From Sphingobium nicotianae (GTDB lineage: Bacteria > Pseudomonadota > Alphaproteobacteria > Sphingomonadales > Sphingomonadaceae): a stretch of 64,000 nucleotides of DNA. The stretch's first letter is position 1. Each line of letters opens with the position of its first letter. The notes under the pieces were generated by a model, which was not told where the DNA came from, did no database searches, and saw only the letters and a program-made list of their open reading frames with translations. Positions 53,459 through 62,625 of this stretch are shown here, one piece after another. The stretch is taken from positions 124,001 to 188,000 of the forward strand of contig NZ_JAHGAW010000008.1 in assembly GCF_018603885.1 (NCBI RefSeq). The letters are read 5' to 3'. Position numbers and translations under genes: made by a program.

Positions 53459-55315
53459 TTAGCCCGCGCGGCCGGCACCACTGCGGCGACCACCGCCGTT
53501 GCCGCCTTGCGGACGCCCGCCACCGCCGAAACGGCGCTGGCCCTGCGGCTTGCCTCCACGCGGCGCACCGTCACCGCGCGGATTGCCCTGCGGCTGGACG
53601 CCGTCGCGCATGCGCTTGGGCATCGGCTCGCCGCCCGACGAGGTGGCTGCATCGGAATAGACCTTCAGCGGATCGAAGCCGGGACGGCCCTGACCCTGAT
53701 GACGGCCGTCGCCATTGCGCGATTCGCCGTGCCGCCCACCGGCATTGCGCTGGCCATGATGGCCGCCGCGCTCGTCGCGGGCAACGCGCCCGTCATGGCC
53801 CTGGCGACCCTCCTGCGCGCGATTGACCCAGGCAGGGCGTTGACCGCTGATCTCGATTGCAACGGGGCGACGCTCGCCATTGTGGCGCGGCGCCTCGTCG
53901 CGGACCTGCGCAGTGGCGACACGCGGAGCATGATCGTTGCGGCCGCGCTCGTCGCGACGGGGCTCGCTGTGGCGTGGGGCCTCGTCACGATTCCGGCCGG
54001 GGCCGCCGTGCGTACGCCGTTCGCCGCCGCGTTCGCCGCCACGCTGCTGACCATCGCGCCCGGTGCCGGGGCGACCGCCACCGCGACCCTGACGGCCACG
54101 GCCGGCATCGCCATGTACGGCCTCGTCCACCGCCTTCTTGGAGGGCAGCGGCAGGCGCCGCGCCTCCACGACGAAATCTTCCGGCAGCGGCATCTCGGTC
54201 AGCTTGATGCGGGTCAGCTTCTCGATGTCGCGCAGATAGGGCTTCTCGTCCGGCGCAACGAAGCTCATCGCGATGCCGTCCGCCCCCGCGCGGGCCGTGC
54301 GGCCGATGCGGTGGACATATTGCTCGGCGACGTTCGGCAGCTCGAAGTTGAAGACGTGGGACACGCCCGTCACGTCGATGCCGCGTGCGGCAATGTCGGT
54401 GGCGACCAGCACGCGGATCGCGCCGGTGCGGAAGCCCTGCAGCGCCGCGGTCCGCTGGCCCTGGCTCTTGTTGCCGTGAATGGCAGCCGCGCCGATGCCG
54501 GCGGCGACGAGATGCTTGGTCACGCGGTCTGCGCCATGCTTGGTACGGGTGAAGACCAGCGCGCGGTCAAGCGCTTCGCTGGTCATCGTCTCGCGCAGGC
54601 GCAGGGTCAGCAGGGCCTGCTTCTCCGCCTGATTGACGTAGGTCGCATATTGCTCGACGCGCTCGGCCGTCGTCGACTGCGGGGCGACCGAGACCTTGAC
54701 CGGATCGTTGATGAAGCGCTTGCCCAGCTCGGCGATCGACTGCGGCATGGTCGCCGAGAAGAACAGGCTCTGGCGCTCGGCCGGCAGCATCTTGGCGATC
54801 TGGGTGAGCGGCTTGATGAAGCCGAGGTCCATCATCTGGTCGGCCTCGTCGAGCACGAAGATCTCGACATTGCGCAGCGTCAGCGCGCGCTGCTCGATCA
54901 GGTCGAGCAAGCGGCCGGGCGTCGCGACGAGAATGTCGGCGCCGGGCACCAGCGCACGCGCCTGCTTGCCGACGGGCACGCCGCCGAAGATGCACTGCAC
55001 GTTGAGCGCGAGATATTTGGCATAGCCACGCATATTCTCGGCGATCTGCGCGGCGAGCTCGCGGGTCGGCGAGAGCACCAGCATGCGGCAGGAGGCCGGC
55101 TTGCGCGGCTGGGGATTGAGGGACAGGCGATGCAGCGAGGGCAGCGAGAAGGCCGCCGTCTTGCCGGTGCCGGTCTGCGCGATGCCGAGCAGGTCGCGAC
55201 CCTCCATGAGCGCGGGAATGGCCTGGCTCTGGATCGGCGTGGGGTCGGAATAGCCCTTCGTGCTGAGTGCGCGAAGGATAGGCTCGGCCAGACCGAGCTG
55301 TTCGAAGAATGACAT
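53459..55315 (-). CDS. DEAD-box RNA helicase, RhlE-like
   Basis: A 618-residue ATP-dependent RNA helicase. Motifs: Q-motif TPIQSQAIP, I AQTGTGKTAAF (about 45-55), Ia PTRELAAQI, Ib TPGRLLD, II VLDEADQMMD, III SATMP, IV onwards RALVFTRTKHG, V ATDIAARGIDV and VI HRIGRTARAG. The C-terminal ~200 residues (from about 410) are a low-complexity Arg/Gly/His/Asn-rich tail (RGQG..GGR..NGGRRSG), usual for RhlE/CsdA-type RNA binding. Acts in ribosome assembly or mRNA decay, often cold-induced. The two last residues lie 24 bp from a repeat. Confidence 0.95.
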   Translation of the reverse strand: MSFFEQLGLAEPILRALSTKGYSDPTPIQSQAIPALMEGRDLLGIAQTGTGKTAAFSLPSLHRLSLNPQPRKPASCRMLVLSPTRELAAQIAENMRGYAKYLALNVQCIFGGVPVGKQARALVPGADILVATPGRLLDLIEQRALTLRNVEIFVLDEADQMMDLGFIKPLTQIAKMLPAERQSLFFSATMPQSIAELGKRFINDPVKVSVAPQSTTAERVEQYATYVNQAEKQALLTLRLRETMTSEALDRALVFTRTKHGADRVTKHLVAAGIGAAAIHGNKSQGQRTAALQGFRTGAIRVLVATDIAARGIDVTGVSHVFNFELPNVAEQYVHRIGRTARAGADGIAMSFVAPDEKPYLRDIEKLTRIKLTEMPLPEDFVVEARRLPLPSKKAVDEAVHGDAGRGRQGRGGGRPGTGRDGQQRGGERGGERRTHGGPGRNRDEAPRHSEPRRDERGRNDHAPRVATAQVRDEAPRHNGERRPVAIEISGQRPAWVNRAQEGRQGHDGRVARDERGGHHGQRNAGGRHGESRNGDGRHQGQGRPGFDPLKVYSDAATSSGGEPMPKRMRDGVQPQGNPRGDGAPRGGKPQGQRRFGGGGRPQGGNGGGRRSGAGRAG

Positions 55316-55700
55316 GAAAATCGTCTCAATATGATTTTGCGGCGCGCGCGCATCTATGGCGCGGGCGCGGCAGGGTTCGTTATGGCGACCCTGCGTGAAG
55401 AAGGCTGCTTAAGCGGTTATGCGTCCGTCAGTCCCGGCGGCCCGTATGCGATTACGCGGGGCCTCACGCGGCTCGGGATTGCGCTGACTTTGAGAAGCCA
55501 GGGCCGGACGCTGAGGAGGCAGATAGGGTGCATTGCACAAGAAAGCAAGAAAATTGCGCACTGCCTATTCCTCCCCAAGCGCGCTTGGGGAGGGGGACCG
55601 CCGAAGGCGGTGGAGGGGAGTCGCCGACAGGCGATAGGGAGCGCCATTCCCCTCCACCACTTCGTGGTCCCCCTCCCCATCTGCGATGGGGAGGAACAGG
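55316..55700. other. Helicase leader plus GGAGGGGG repeat pair
   Basis: 385 bp without a supported gene. The first ~250 bp is the helicase promoter and leader. 55569-55696 is an inverted pair of GC-rich repeats. A small dyad GTGCATTGCAC (about 55528) is also present. Confidence 0.5.
55569..55696. repeat. Inverted pair of GGAGGGGGACC...GGTGGAGGGG repeats without a gene inside
   Basis: Left half: CCTCCCCAAGC-GC-GCTTGGGGAGG hairpin, then GGGACCGCC...GGCGGTGGAGGGG. Right half: the inverted copy (CCCCTCCACCACTTCGTGGTC...GATGGGGAGGA) ending at about 55696. The two halves are separated by only ~30 bp. This matches the pair that brackets the DUF559 remnant at 12433-12873. Confidence 0.75.
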
Positions 55701-56780
<1,080 letters not shown>

Positions 56781-56799
56781 TCAGCTTTCGGTGGAAAGT

Positions 56800-56890
56800 G
56801 CCCCGCGCTCTTCGCGGGGCTTGGGTCCGGATCGTCGGGCCCTCAGGCCGCGCGCGCATCCGAAACCGCCCCGCGAGCGCGGGTCGGTTT
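56800..56890 (-). promoter_or_regulatory. Probable transcription attenuator of asd
   Basis: On the minus strand, four segments can pair alternatively: 1 = 56890-56878, 2 = 56875-56863 (1:2 stem of 13 bp with one mismatch, AAACCG...CGGTTT), 3 = 56820-56813 (GCCCCGCG), 4 = 56807-56800 (CGCGGGGC). Segment 3 pairs perfectly with 4 (terminator stem, loop of 5) or with the CGCGGGGC inside segment 2 (antiterminator). The T-run after 4 is weak (ACTTTCC). The leader peptide overlaps segment 1. Confidence 0.6.
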
Positions 56891-56923
56891 AATGCTAATC
56901 GGCTTGGCGATCATCATCGACAT
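56843..56923 (-). CDS. Putative asd leader peptide
   Basis: A 26-codon ORF, starting ATG 56923 and beginning MSMMIAKPISIKPT, stop TGA at 56845-56843. Its first fourteen residues hold 3 Met, 3 Ile, 2 Lys and 1 Thr, the end-products of the aspartate family that asd feeds. The codons AAA CCG ACC CGC are the 5' arm of a hairpin (see attenuator). This is what a ribosome-mediated attenuator peptide looks like. Confidence 0.6.
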   Translation of the reverse strand: MSMMIAKPISIKPTRARGAVSDARAA

Positions 56924-57009
56924 GGGCCGCGCCTCTAAAGGCGAGAGGTTAAGATGTAAACCGGGGGCACGTGATTTTTGTGGGACAGGTACGTTCGCCC
57001 TTGGTCGTC

Positions 57010-57029
57010 ATGCCAGCGAAAGCTGGCAT
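57010..57029. repeat. ATGCCAGC-GAAA-GCTGGCAT hairpin, left copy
   Basis: 8-bp perfect stem with a GAAA loop. An identical copy lies at 57413-57432 and a related hairpin (CCCCAGC-GTTC-GCTGGGG) at 57358-57375. The three surround the GIY-YIG nuclease gene. Confidence 0.8.
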
Positions 57030-57057
57030 CTCATGAGGCAGTGACTAAGATTCCGGC

Positions 57058-57348
57058 ATGGAACGCGGCGGCTGGACCTACATCATGACGAACAAGCCCC
57101 GTGGCGTGCTCTATGTCGGTGTCGCGGCGGATCTGCCGGCGCGGGTTTTCCAGCACCGCAACGGAACCGGATCGTCCTTCTGCCGAAAATACAATCTTAC
57201 CCGGCTCGTCTTCGCCGAACGCCATGACGACATCGTAACGGCAATTGCGCGGGAGAAAGCCCTGAAGGCCTGGCAGCGCGCGTGGAAGATCGAGCTGGTC
57301 GAGAGCATCAATCCAGGTTGGGATAATCTCTTCGACGTCATCCTCTGA
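57058..57348 (+). CDS. GIY-YIG nuclease superfamily protein
   Basis: A 96-residue stand-alone GIY-YIG domain of the UPF0213/YhbQ type. Core: TYIMTNKPRGVLYVGVAADLPARVFQHRNGT (the GIY and YIG strands appear as TYI and YVG), the Arg in LPARVFQH, KYNLTRLVFAERHDD and AIAREKALKAWQRAWKIEL with the catalytic Glu. Located between hairpin repeats on both sides, 29 bp after the left copy and 65 bp before the right. No other domain, so its in-cell role is unknown; it may process branched or hairpin DNA. Confidence 0.88.
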   Translation: MERGGWTYIMTNKPRGVLYVGVAADLPARVFQHRNGTGSSFCRKYNLTRLVFAERHDDIVTAIAREKALKAWQRAWKIELVESINPGWDNLFDVIL

Positions 57349-57357
57349 CGCACGAGA

Positions 57358-57375
57358 CCCCAGCGTTCGCTGGGG
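57358..57375. repeat. CCCCAGC-GTTC-GCTGGGG hairpin downstream of the GIY-YIG gene
   Basis: 7-bp perfect stem, 4-nt loop, 9 bp after the stop codon; variant of the flanking repeat. Confidence 0.75.
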
Positions 57376-57412
57376 TGACGAGACTGACAAAACCACCGAA
57401 TCCCCACTCGTC

Positions 57413-57432
57413 ATGCCAGCGAAAGCTGGCAT
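57413..57432. repeat. ATGCCAGC-GAAA-GCTGGCAT hairpin, right copy
   Basis: Identical in its 20-bp core, and in the CGTC before and CTC after, to the left copy at 57010-57029; same orientation. Confidence 0.8.
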
Positions 57433-57479
57433 CTCGTCCGGTTTTGGACAGGTCTCCCGGCCGGCACTCGCCGCCGCCC

Positions 57480-57803
<324 letters not shown>

Positions 57804-57886
57804 CTATTGTCCGCTTTCGGACAGTTGCTGCTTGGATTTTCCCATTTGGGCAGGCATTGCGCTGACGCAAGAGGGTATCGCCTGAT

Positions 57887-59350
57887 ATGAAGAAGCTCCC
57901 ACCCCGCACCCGCAAGGTTCGCATCCTGGCGACCCTGGGCCCGGCCAGCAGCAGCGAGGCGATGATCCGCAAGCTGTACCTGGCCGGCGCCGATGCCTTC
58001 CGCCTCAACATGAGCCATGGCGGGCATGAGGGACATGCCGCCAACATCGAGATCATCCGGGGTTTCGAGAAGGATTATGGCCGCCCGACCACCATCCTGG
58101 CGGACCTGCAAGGCCCCAAGCTGCGCATCGGCACCTTCGCCAACGGCCCGGTCACGCTGGCCAAGGGCGCACGCTTCCGGCTCGATCGCGATCCGACGCC
58201 TGGCAACCAGAGTCGCGTCGCTTTGCTCCATCCCGAGATTTTTGCCGCGGCGCATGAAGGCACGCGCCTGCTGCTCGATGACGGCAAGCTGGTGCTGCGC
58301 GTCCAGTCGGTCAGCGACGTGGCGATCGACACGCTCGTCGAGGTCGGTGGCACCTTGTCCGAGCGCAAGGGCGTCAATGTGCCCGACGTCGTGCTGCCCA
58401 TGGCGGCGCTGACCGACAAGGACCGGCGCGATCTCGCCTTCGCGGTCGAGGCGGGCTGCGACTGGATCGCGCTCAGCTTCGTGCAGCGCCCGCAGGATCT
58501 GGCCGAGGCGCGGCGGCTGATGGGTGGCCATGGGCAGTTGCTCGCCAAGATCGAGAAGCCGGCGGCGCTCGCCTGCCTGGACGAGATATTGGAGATGTCG
58601 GACGCGGTGATGGTCGCGCGCGGCGATCTCGGCGTCGAGCTGCCGCCTTATGCGGTGCCGCCGCTGCAGAAGCAGATTGTCGAGAGCGCCCGGCGCCTCG
58701 GCAAGCCGGTGGTCGTCGCGACACAGATGCTCGAATCGATGATCAAGGCGCCGACGCCGACCCGTGCCGAAGTGTCGGACGTGGCGACGGCGGTCTATGA
58801 CGGCGCCGACGCGGTGATGCTCTCGGCCGAGACGGCGGCGGGCGACTGGCCCGAGGAGGCCGTGGCGATGATGGACAGCATCGCCCACAGCGTCGAGCAT
58901 GATCCGGGCTATCTCGACCGGCTGCACTTCACCAAGACCATGCCCGATCCGACCACGGCCGACGCGCTGGCCGAGGCCAGCCAACGGATCACCGAGACGG
59001 TGACGGCCAAGGCGATCGTCTGCTTCACCTCCTCGGGCAGCACGGTGCGCCGCGTCGCGCGCGAGCGCCCCTCCGCACCGATCCTCGCGCTGACCCCGCG
59101 CGTCAGCACCGCGCGGCGGCTGGGGCTGATGTGGGGCGTCCACGCCGTGCGCACGCGCGACGTCGGCAGCTTCGAGGAGATGATCGGCAAGTCCAAGCGC
59201 ATGGCCTTGCGCCATGGCGTGGCCGGGGCCGGCGACAAGATCATCATCCTCGCCGGCGTCCCCTTCGGCACGCCGGGCTCGACCAACGTGCTCCACGTCG
59301 CCACGATCCGCGGCGACGAGCTCAAGGCACATGGCGAGGGCGAGGGGTAG
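57887..59350 (+). CDS. pyk: Pyruvate kinase
   Basis: Glycolytic enzyme converting PEP and ADP to pyruvate and ATP; 487 residues, standard bacterial length. Landmarks: KVRILATLGPASSS at the N-terminus, FRLNMSHGG, ILADLQGPKLRIG, the lysine-containing LLAKIEKPAAL with ARGDLGVELP, and the active-site MLESMIKAPTPTRAEVSDVATAV with SAETAAGDWP. The C-terminal allosteric domain (about 350-480) is present. Start ATG 57887; a 113-bp gap separates it from DUF1244. Confidence 0.96.
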   Translation: MKKLPPRTRKVRILATLGPASSSEAMIRKLYLAGADAFRLNMSHGGHEGHAANIEIIRGFEKDYGRPTTILADLQGPKLRIGTFANGPVTLAKGARFRLDRDPTPGNQSRVALLHPEIFAAAHEGTRLLLDDGKLVLRVQSVSDVAIDTLVEVGGTLSERKGVNVPDVVLPMAALTDKDRRDLAFAVEAGCDWIALSFVQRPQDLAEARRLMGGHGQLLAKIEKPAALACLDEILEMSDAVMVARGDLGVELPPYAVPPLQKQIVESARRLGKPVVVATQMLESMIKAPTPTRAEVSDVATAVYDGADAVMLSAETAAGDWPEEAVAMMDSIAHSVEHDPGYLDRLHFTKTMPDPTTADALAEASQRITETVTAKAIVCFTSSGSTVRRVARERPSAPILALTPRVSTARRLGLMWGVHAVRTRDVGSFEEMIGKSKRMALRHGVAGAGDKIIILAGVPFGTPGSTNVLHVATIRGDELKAHGEGEG

Positions 59351-59651
59351 GCGCGCCCCAAACCTTCTCCCGCAAGCGGGAGAAGGATACGCAGCCTTAT
59401 GAGCGAAGCGAATTAGGCGCAGTTGGATGAGGGTCTTGCTTCATCGGCAACGTCCACAAGACCCTCACCCTCCCGCTTCGCGGGTCCCTCCCTCTCCCGC
59501 AAGCGGGAGAGGGGTGCTGCCGCCCCGCGCACCGTTTTGCTTCCGCGCGGGATAAGACCCGCCGTGCCGCTGGTGTAGCCTCGCGCCCATGATCGGTGCC
59601 GGCACGGTCCCGATTCGGCCAACGGGCCAGGGTTCAGGGAGACGGACGGCA
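59351..59651. other. Gap between pyk and VOC gene, filled mostly by a 158-bp repeat
   Basis: 301 bp without a gene. 59358-59515 is a repeat copied in inverse orientation at 63582-63738; the rest holds the VOC promoter, with no recognised motif. Confidence 0.5.
59358..59515. repeat. 158-bp repeat, copy 1
   Basis: Begins with the hairpin CCTTCTCCCGC...GCGGGAGAAGG and ends with CCCTCTCCCGC...GCGGGAGAGGG; the middle contains GAAGCGAATTAGG and GATGAGGGTCTT. The reverse complement of 63582-63738 matches over the whole length with small differences. Confidence 0.8.
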
Positions 59652-60116
59652 ATGGCGAGCGTGGCAATCGACGATGCGCTGAAGATCGAGGCGCTGCGCA
59701 CGCTCAAGTTCGCGGTGTCGGACTGCGACAAATCCCTGGCCTTCTACGAGAAGACCTTCTTCGCGCAGCGCATCGCCGCAGCCGATCATCGCGATGCGGA
59801 TGGGAATATCTACGCCTATATCTGCCAGGTGCCGGGACTGGGCACGGCGCTCGACCTGCGCCTGCTGCCCGCCCATGCCGCCGCCGCCAAGAAGTTCGAC
59901 GTGATCTCGCTTGTCGTGCCGACGCGCGACAATCTCGAAGCCTGGGTCAAGCATCTCGACGCGGTCGGCGCATCGCACAGCGGCATCATCCCCACCCGGC
60001 TCTCCTGGTGCATCGTCGTCGAGGATCCCGACGGCCGCAAGATCAAGATCTTCGCCCGTCAGGGCCACGGCCCGGAAGTCGAGAGCGACATGGAGAATCC
60101 CTGGTTCGACAACTGA
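59652..60116 (+). CDS. VOC (glyoxalase) family protein
   Basis: A 154-residue VOC protein. N-terminal half KIEALRTLKFAVSDCDKSLAFYEKTFF, C-terminal half with SLVVPTRDNLEAWVKHLDAVG and VVEDPDGRKIKIFAR. The usual metal ligands are weaker than in classical glyoxalase I. Start ATG 59652 with AGGGAGA upstream; longer frame from 59589 rejected. Convergent with the SnoaL/Rieske operon, 10 bp apart; the shared locus suggests a role in the same small-molecule metabolism. Confidence 0.82.
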   Translation: MASVAIDDALKIEALRTLKFAVSDCDKSLAFYEKTFFAQRIAAADHRDADGNIYAYICQVPGLGTALDLRLLPAHAAAAKKFDVISLVVPTRDNLEAWVKHLDAVGASHSGIIPTRLSWCIVVEDPDGRKIKIFARQGHGPEVESDMENPWFDN

Positions 60117-60126
60117 GGGGCGGCTC

Positions 60127-60753
60127 CTAGGCCGCCGCCGCTTCCTTCTCATACACCCAGAAATTTTCGCCGAACCGCTCGTGGAGCTCGGCGAGCAGCT
60201 CCTTCTGGATCTCCTTGACGCGCGCCGCCGTGGTCAGCTCGCTCTCGTCCACTTCCTCCCATGTGAGGCTCGTCTTGTCCTCATAGAGATGCTCGCCGGC
60301 GAGGCGGGCATTCTCGTCATAGGGCCAGATGAAAGCCTGCCGGCTCTGCACGTGGTAATATTTGTCCGGATCGGGCACGGCATAGCCGATCGCCTGCATG
60401 ATCGCGCCGAGGCCGAGCAGGTTGAAGGTGAGTTCGTCCGCGACGCCCCAGTCCGCCACGGCGATCCGGTCGTCGCTGTTCCACAGCACGACGTCGCCGA
60501 CACTGTTGTAGAAGGCCATGACGCCTTCGCGCCCCTCGATCACTGCCGGGTTGGCGCCCCAGGTGACCCGATAGACCGGGTTCGCCACCATCATGTCGTC
60601 GCTGCAGATCCGGTCGTAGAGGCCCGCGCCCTCCAGATGCACGTGCCGCCAGAAATTGAGCAGGATCTTCCTGTGCAGCGGATTGCTGGTCTGCTCATAG
60701 AGCCGCTCGGTGGGTTTCATGCAGTCATAGACGGCCTGTTCGAACCGGTTCAT
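60127..60753 (-). CDS. SnoaL/NTF2-like partner of a Rieske oxygenase
   Basis: A 208-residue protein that pairs with the upstream Rieske subunit. It has a cone-like NTF2 fold pattern (VIEGREGVMAFYNSVGDVVLWNSDDRIAVADWG, ADELTFNLLGLGAIM, HVQSRQAFIWPYDENARLAGEHLYED), with Trp/Asp/Glu clusters but no iron motif. It starts 45 bp after the alpha gene, ATG 60753 preferred (GAGAGG upstream). A small subunit or a separate cyclase/isomerase acting on the Rieske product are both possible. Confidence 0.75.
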   Translation of the reverse strand: MNRFEQAVYDCMKPTERLYEQTSNPLHRKILLNFWRHVHLEGAGLYDRICSDDMMVANPVYRVTWGANPAVIEGREGVMAFYNSVGDVVLWNSDDRIAVADWGVADELTFNLLGLGAIMQAIGYAVPDPDKYYHVQSRQAFIWPYDENARLAGEHLYEDKTSLTWEEVDESELTTAARVKEIQKELLAELHERFGENFWVYEKEAAAA

Positions 60754-60798
60754 GTCGTGCCTCTCTCCAGACTTTGTCATCGATGACGAAGCCTGCAC

Positions 60799-61863
60799 TC
60801 AGGCGGTCGCGGCGTCCAGCCCCTCCCGCTCCAACGTTTCACGATCCATCATCGCCTGGAGAATTCGCCGCCCCTGCACGGCCGTCACGTCGCTCTTCAG
60901 CATCAGCTCGGGCGGCAGCTCGTCCATCGTCTGGATGATCTTTTCGATCGCCTCGGTGGCGAAGCTGTCCTCGTCCAGCACCGGCTTCAGCGTGATCTTG
61001 GCCCGGTCGAGCCGCTCCTGCGTGGTGGCGCTCATCGCGAAGAAATAGTTGCAGGTCATGCGCGTCGCCGGGGTCACGGCATGCCACACGCGGCTGGTGT
61101 TGATGATCTGCCCGGCCTGCGGATGGCTGCGCGGATAGCGCTGTTCGCCGATCCCCGAATGGAAGCCGGGAAAGAAGAAATCCATGCCCGAGATGCGATC
61201 GATCGGCCCGCGATAGTCGGTATTCTCCATGTGCAGCGGCGGCTGCGGCGTGTCGAGCATCGTGCGGCGGCTGGAGAGGCGCCGCTCGTTAAGGTCGCGC
61301 ACTTCGGGCGTGGCGGCATCGTCCGGCGTGCCGATCGAGGTGCCATGCAGATAGCCCAGGTGCGTCAGGTCCAGCAGATTGTCGTTGAGCAGCTGGTAGC
61401 GCCCCTTCACATGCATGGCGTAGAAGGCGTTCGGGATCATGCCGGGCAGCGTATAGCCGATCTCGTCCAGCGTCGGGATCAGCGCTTCGTCCGCCCTGGC
61501 CGGGTCACCCGGCCAGATCCAGGCCCACAGACCACGCTCGACGAGCGGATAGCGCTTGATCGAATAGACGCCGGGAATGGTCGTCTGGCTCGGCACGAAG
61601 GTGCATTTGCCCGCCGCATCGAAAGTGATGCCATGATAGCCGCACTGGATCGTGTCGCCGATCCGCTTGCTCTCGCCGAACGGAAAATGCCGATGCGGGC
61701 AGCGCCCCTCCAGCGCCACCGCCGTCCCGTCCGCGGTGCGATACATCACCACCGGCTGATTGAGGATCCAGCGGCTGAGCAAAGCCTCGCCGATCTCCTC
61801 GGCGAAGGCCGCGACATACCAGCCGTTGCGGGGCGCATAGCTGCCCGGGGTGAAGGGATACAT
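60799..61863 (-). CDS. Rieske 2Fe-2S aromatic-ring-hydroxylating oxygenase alpha subunit
   Basis: A 354-residue oxygenase of the VanA/Rieske non-heme type. Rieske cluster Cys55-His57 (RCPHRHF) and Cys74-His77 (CGYHGITF); mononuclear iron site His168/His173 in LLDLTHLGYLHG with a downstream Asp. The C-terminal domain fits VanA-like O-demethylases or dicamba-type monooxygenases more than ring dioxygenases. Needs a reductase supplied from elsewhere. Divergent from a TetR regulator with a palindromic operator. Confidence 0.92.
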   Translation of the reverse strand: MYPFTPGSYAPRNGWYVAAFAEEIGEALLSRWILNQPVVMYRTADGTAVALEGRCPHRHFPFGESKRIGDTIQCGYHGITFDAAGKCTFVPSQTTIPGVYSIKRYPLVERGLWAWIWPGDPARADEALIPTLDEIGYTLPGMIPNAFYAMHVKGRYQLLNDNLLDLTHLGYLHGTSIGTPDDAATPEVRDLNERRLSSRRTMLDTPQPPLHMENTDYRGPIDRISGMDFFFPGFHSGIGEQRYPRSHPQAGQIINTSRVWHAVTPATRMTCNYFFAMSATTQERLDRAKITLKPVLDEDSFATEAIEKIIQTMDELPPELMLKSDVTAVQGRRILQAMMDRETLEREGLDAATA

Positions 61864-61875
61864 GCCTCTCTCCGA

Positions 61876-61902
61876 CTCTAATCGAACAATGTTCGTTTAG
61901 AG
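61876..61902. promoter_or_regulatory. Palindromic TetR operator between Rieske and tetR genes
   Basis: Dyad CGAACA-A-TGTTCG (61883-61895) extended to 27 bp by TCTAA...TTAGA-type flanks (one mismatch). Lies 13 bp from the Rieske start and 40 bp from tetR, so TetR could repress both. Confidence 0.75.
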
Positions 61903-61941
61903 GGTAATGCTTTTCCGCGCCATTGCTGTCAAGGCAGCCCC

Positions 61942-62487
61942 ATGTCCTTTGCAAAGCTGGATCGAGACCAGATCGTGCGTGAAGCCGTCGCGCTCCTGCG
62001 GGAGGAAGGGCTCGGCGCGGTCAGCCTGCGCAAGGTCGCGGCGCGGCTCGGCGTCAGCGTGTCCTCGCTCTATTGGCACGTGGCGGACAAGGACATGCTC
62101 CTTGGCCTCATGTCCGCCTCCATCTTTCGCGCCTGCCTGGATGCTGTGCGGCCGGCGCCGAGCTGGCAGCGCTGGCTGCATGATTTCGGCCTGGCGCTAT
62201 GGGACGCGCAGATTGCCATCCCCGAGGCGCGCCAACTCATCGTCATCGCTCGCCCGCAGGAAGGGCTGGCGGAGGAGTCGCTCACCTTCATCCTGCAATC
62301 GCTCGGCGCGCTGGGCCTGCCGCGCGATCAGGCGATCGTCGCCCAGCGCTCGGTGCAGGCGCTGGTGACCGGCTGGACGACCCTGCGCTCGGCCCGGCCG
62401 GATGCCGTCGGTGCCGATCGCGGCAGTTTCGTGGTGGCGCTCGACGTGCTGATCGGCGGCTGGGAGGCGCGCATCGGACAGTCGTGA
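61942..62487 (+). CDS. TetR-family regulator
   Basis: A 181-residue repressor. N-terminal HTH: IVREAVALLREEGLGAVSLRKVAARLGVSVSSLYWHVADKDML (recognition helix about 33-50). C-terminal ligand domain not diagnostic; ends VVALDVLIGGWEARIG. It is divergent from the Rieske operon with a perfect dyad between, so it is the probable local regulator and may sense the aromatic substrate. Confidence 0.92.
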   Translation: MSFAKLDRDQIVREAVALLREEGLGAVSLRKVAARLGVSVSSLYWHVADKDMLLGLMSASIFRACLDAVRPAPSWQRWLHDFGLALWDAQIAIPEARQLIVIARPQEGLAEESLTFILQSLGALGLPRDQAIVAQRSVQALVTGWTTLRSARPDAVGADRGSFVVALDVLIGGWEARIGQS

Positions 62488-62529
62488 TGTAGGATGGAAT
62501 CGCCCGCGTCCTGTTGAATGGAAACCCAT

Positions 62530-62603
62530 CCGTTCGTGTCGAGCGAAGTCGAGACACGCTCAGCGCTGTGCCAACGTGTCTCGACTTCGCTCGACACGAA
62601 CGG
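62530..62603. repeat. Perfect 29-bp hairpin, CCGTTCG family
   Basis: Arms 62530-62558 and 62575-62603 are exactly complementary (29 bp) around a 16-nt loop; ends CCGTTCGTGTCGAGC and complement. The strongest hairpin in the window. Between tetR and comB 3' ends, it may also act as a terminator for both. Confidence 0.85.
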
Positions 62604-62625
62604 CCGGGTCGGCCGACGTCCACCC

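Noticed and set aside
53507-55312. 601-codon open frame opposite the helicase
   Set aside because: Shadow of the DEAD-box gene; the helicase motifs decide the strand.
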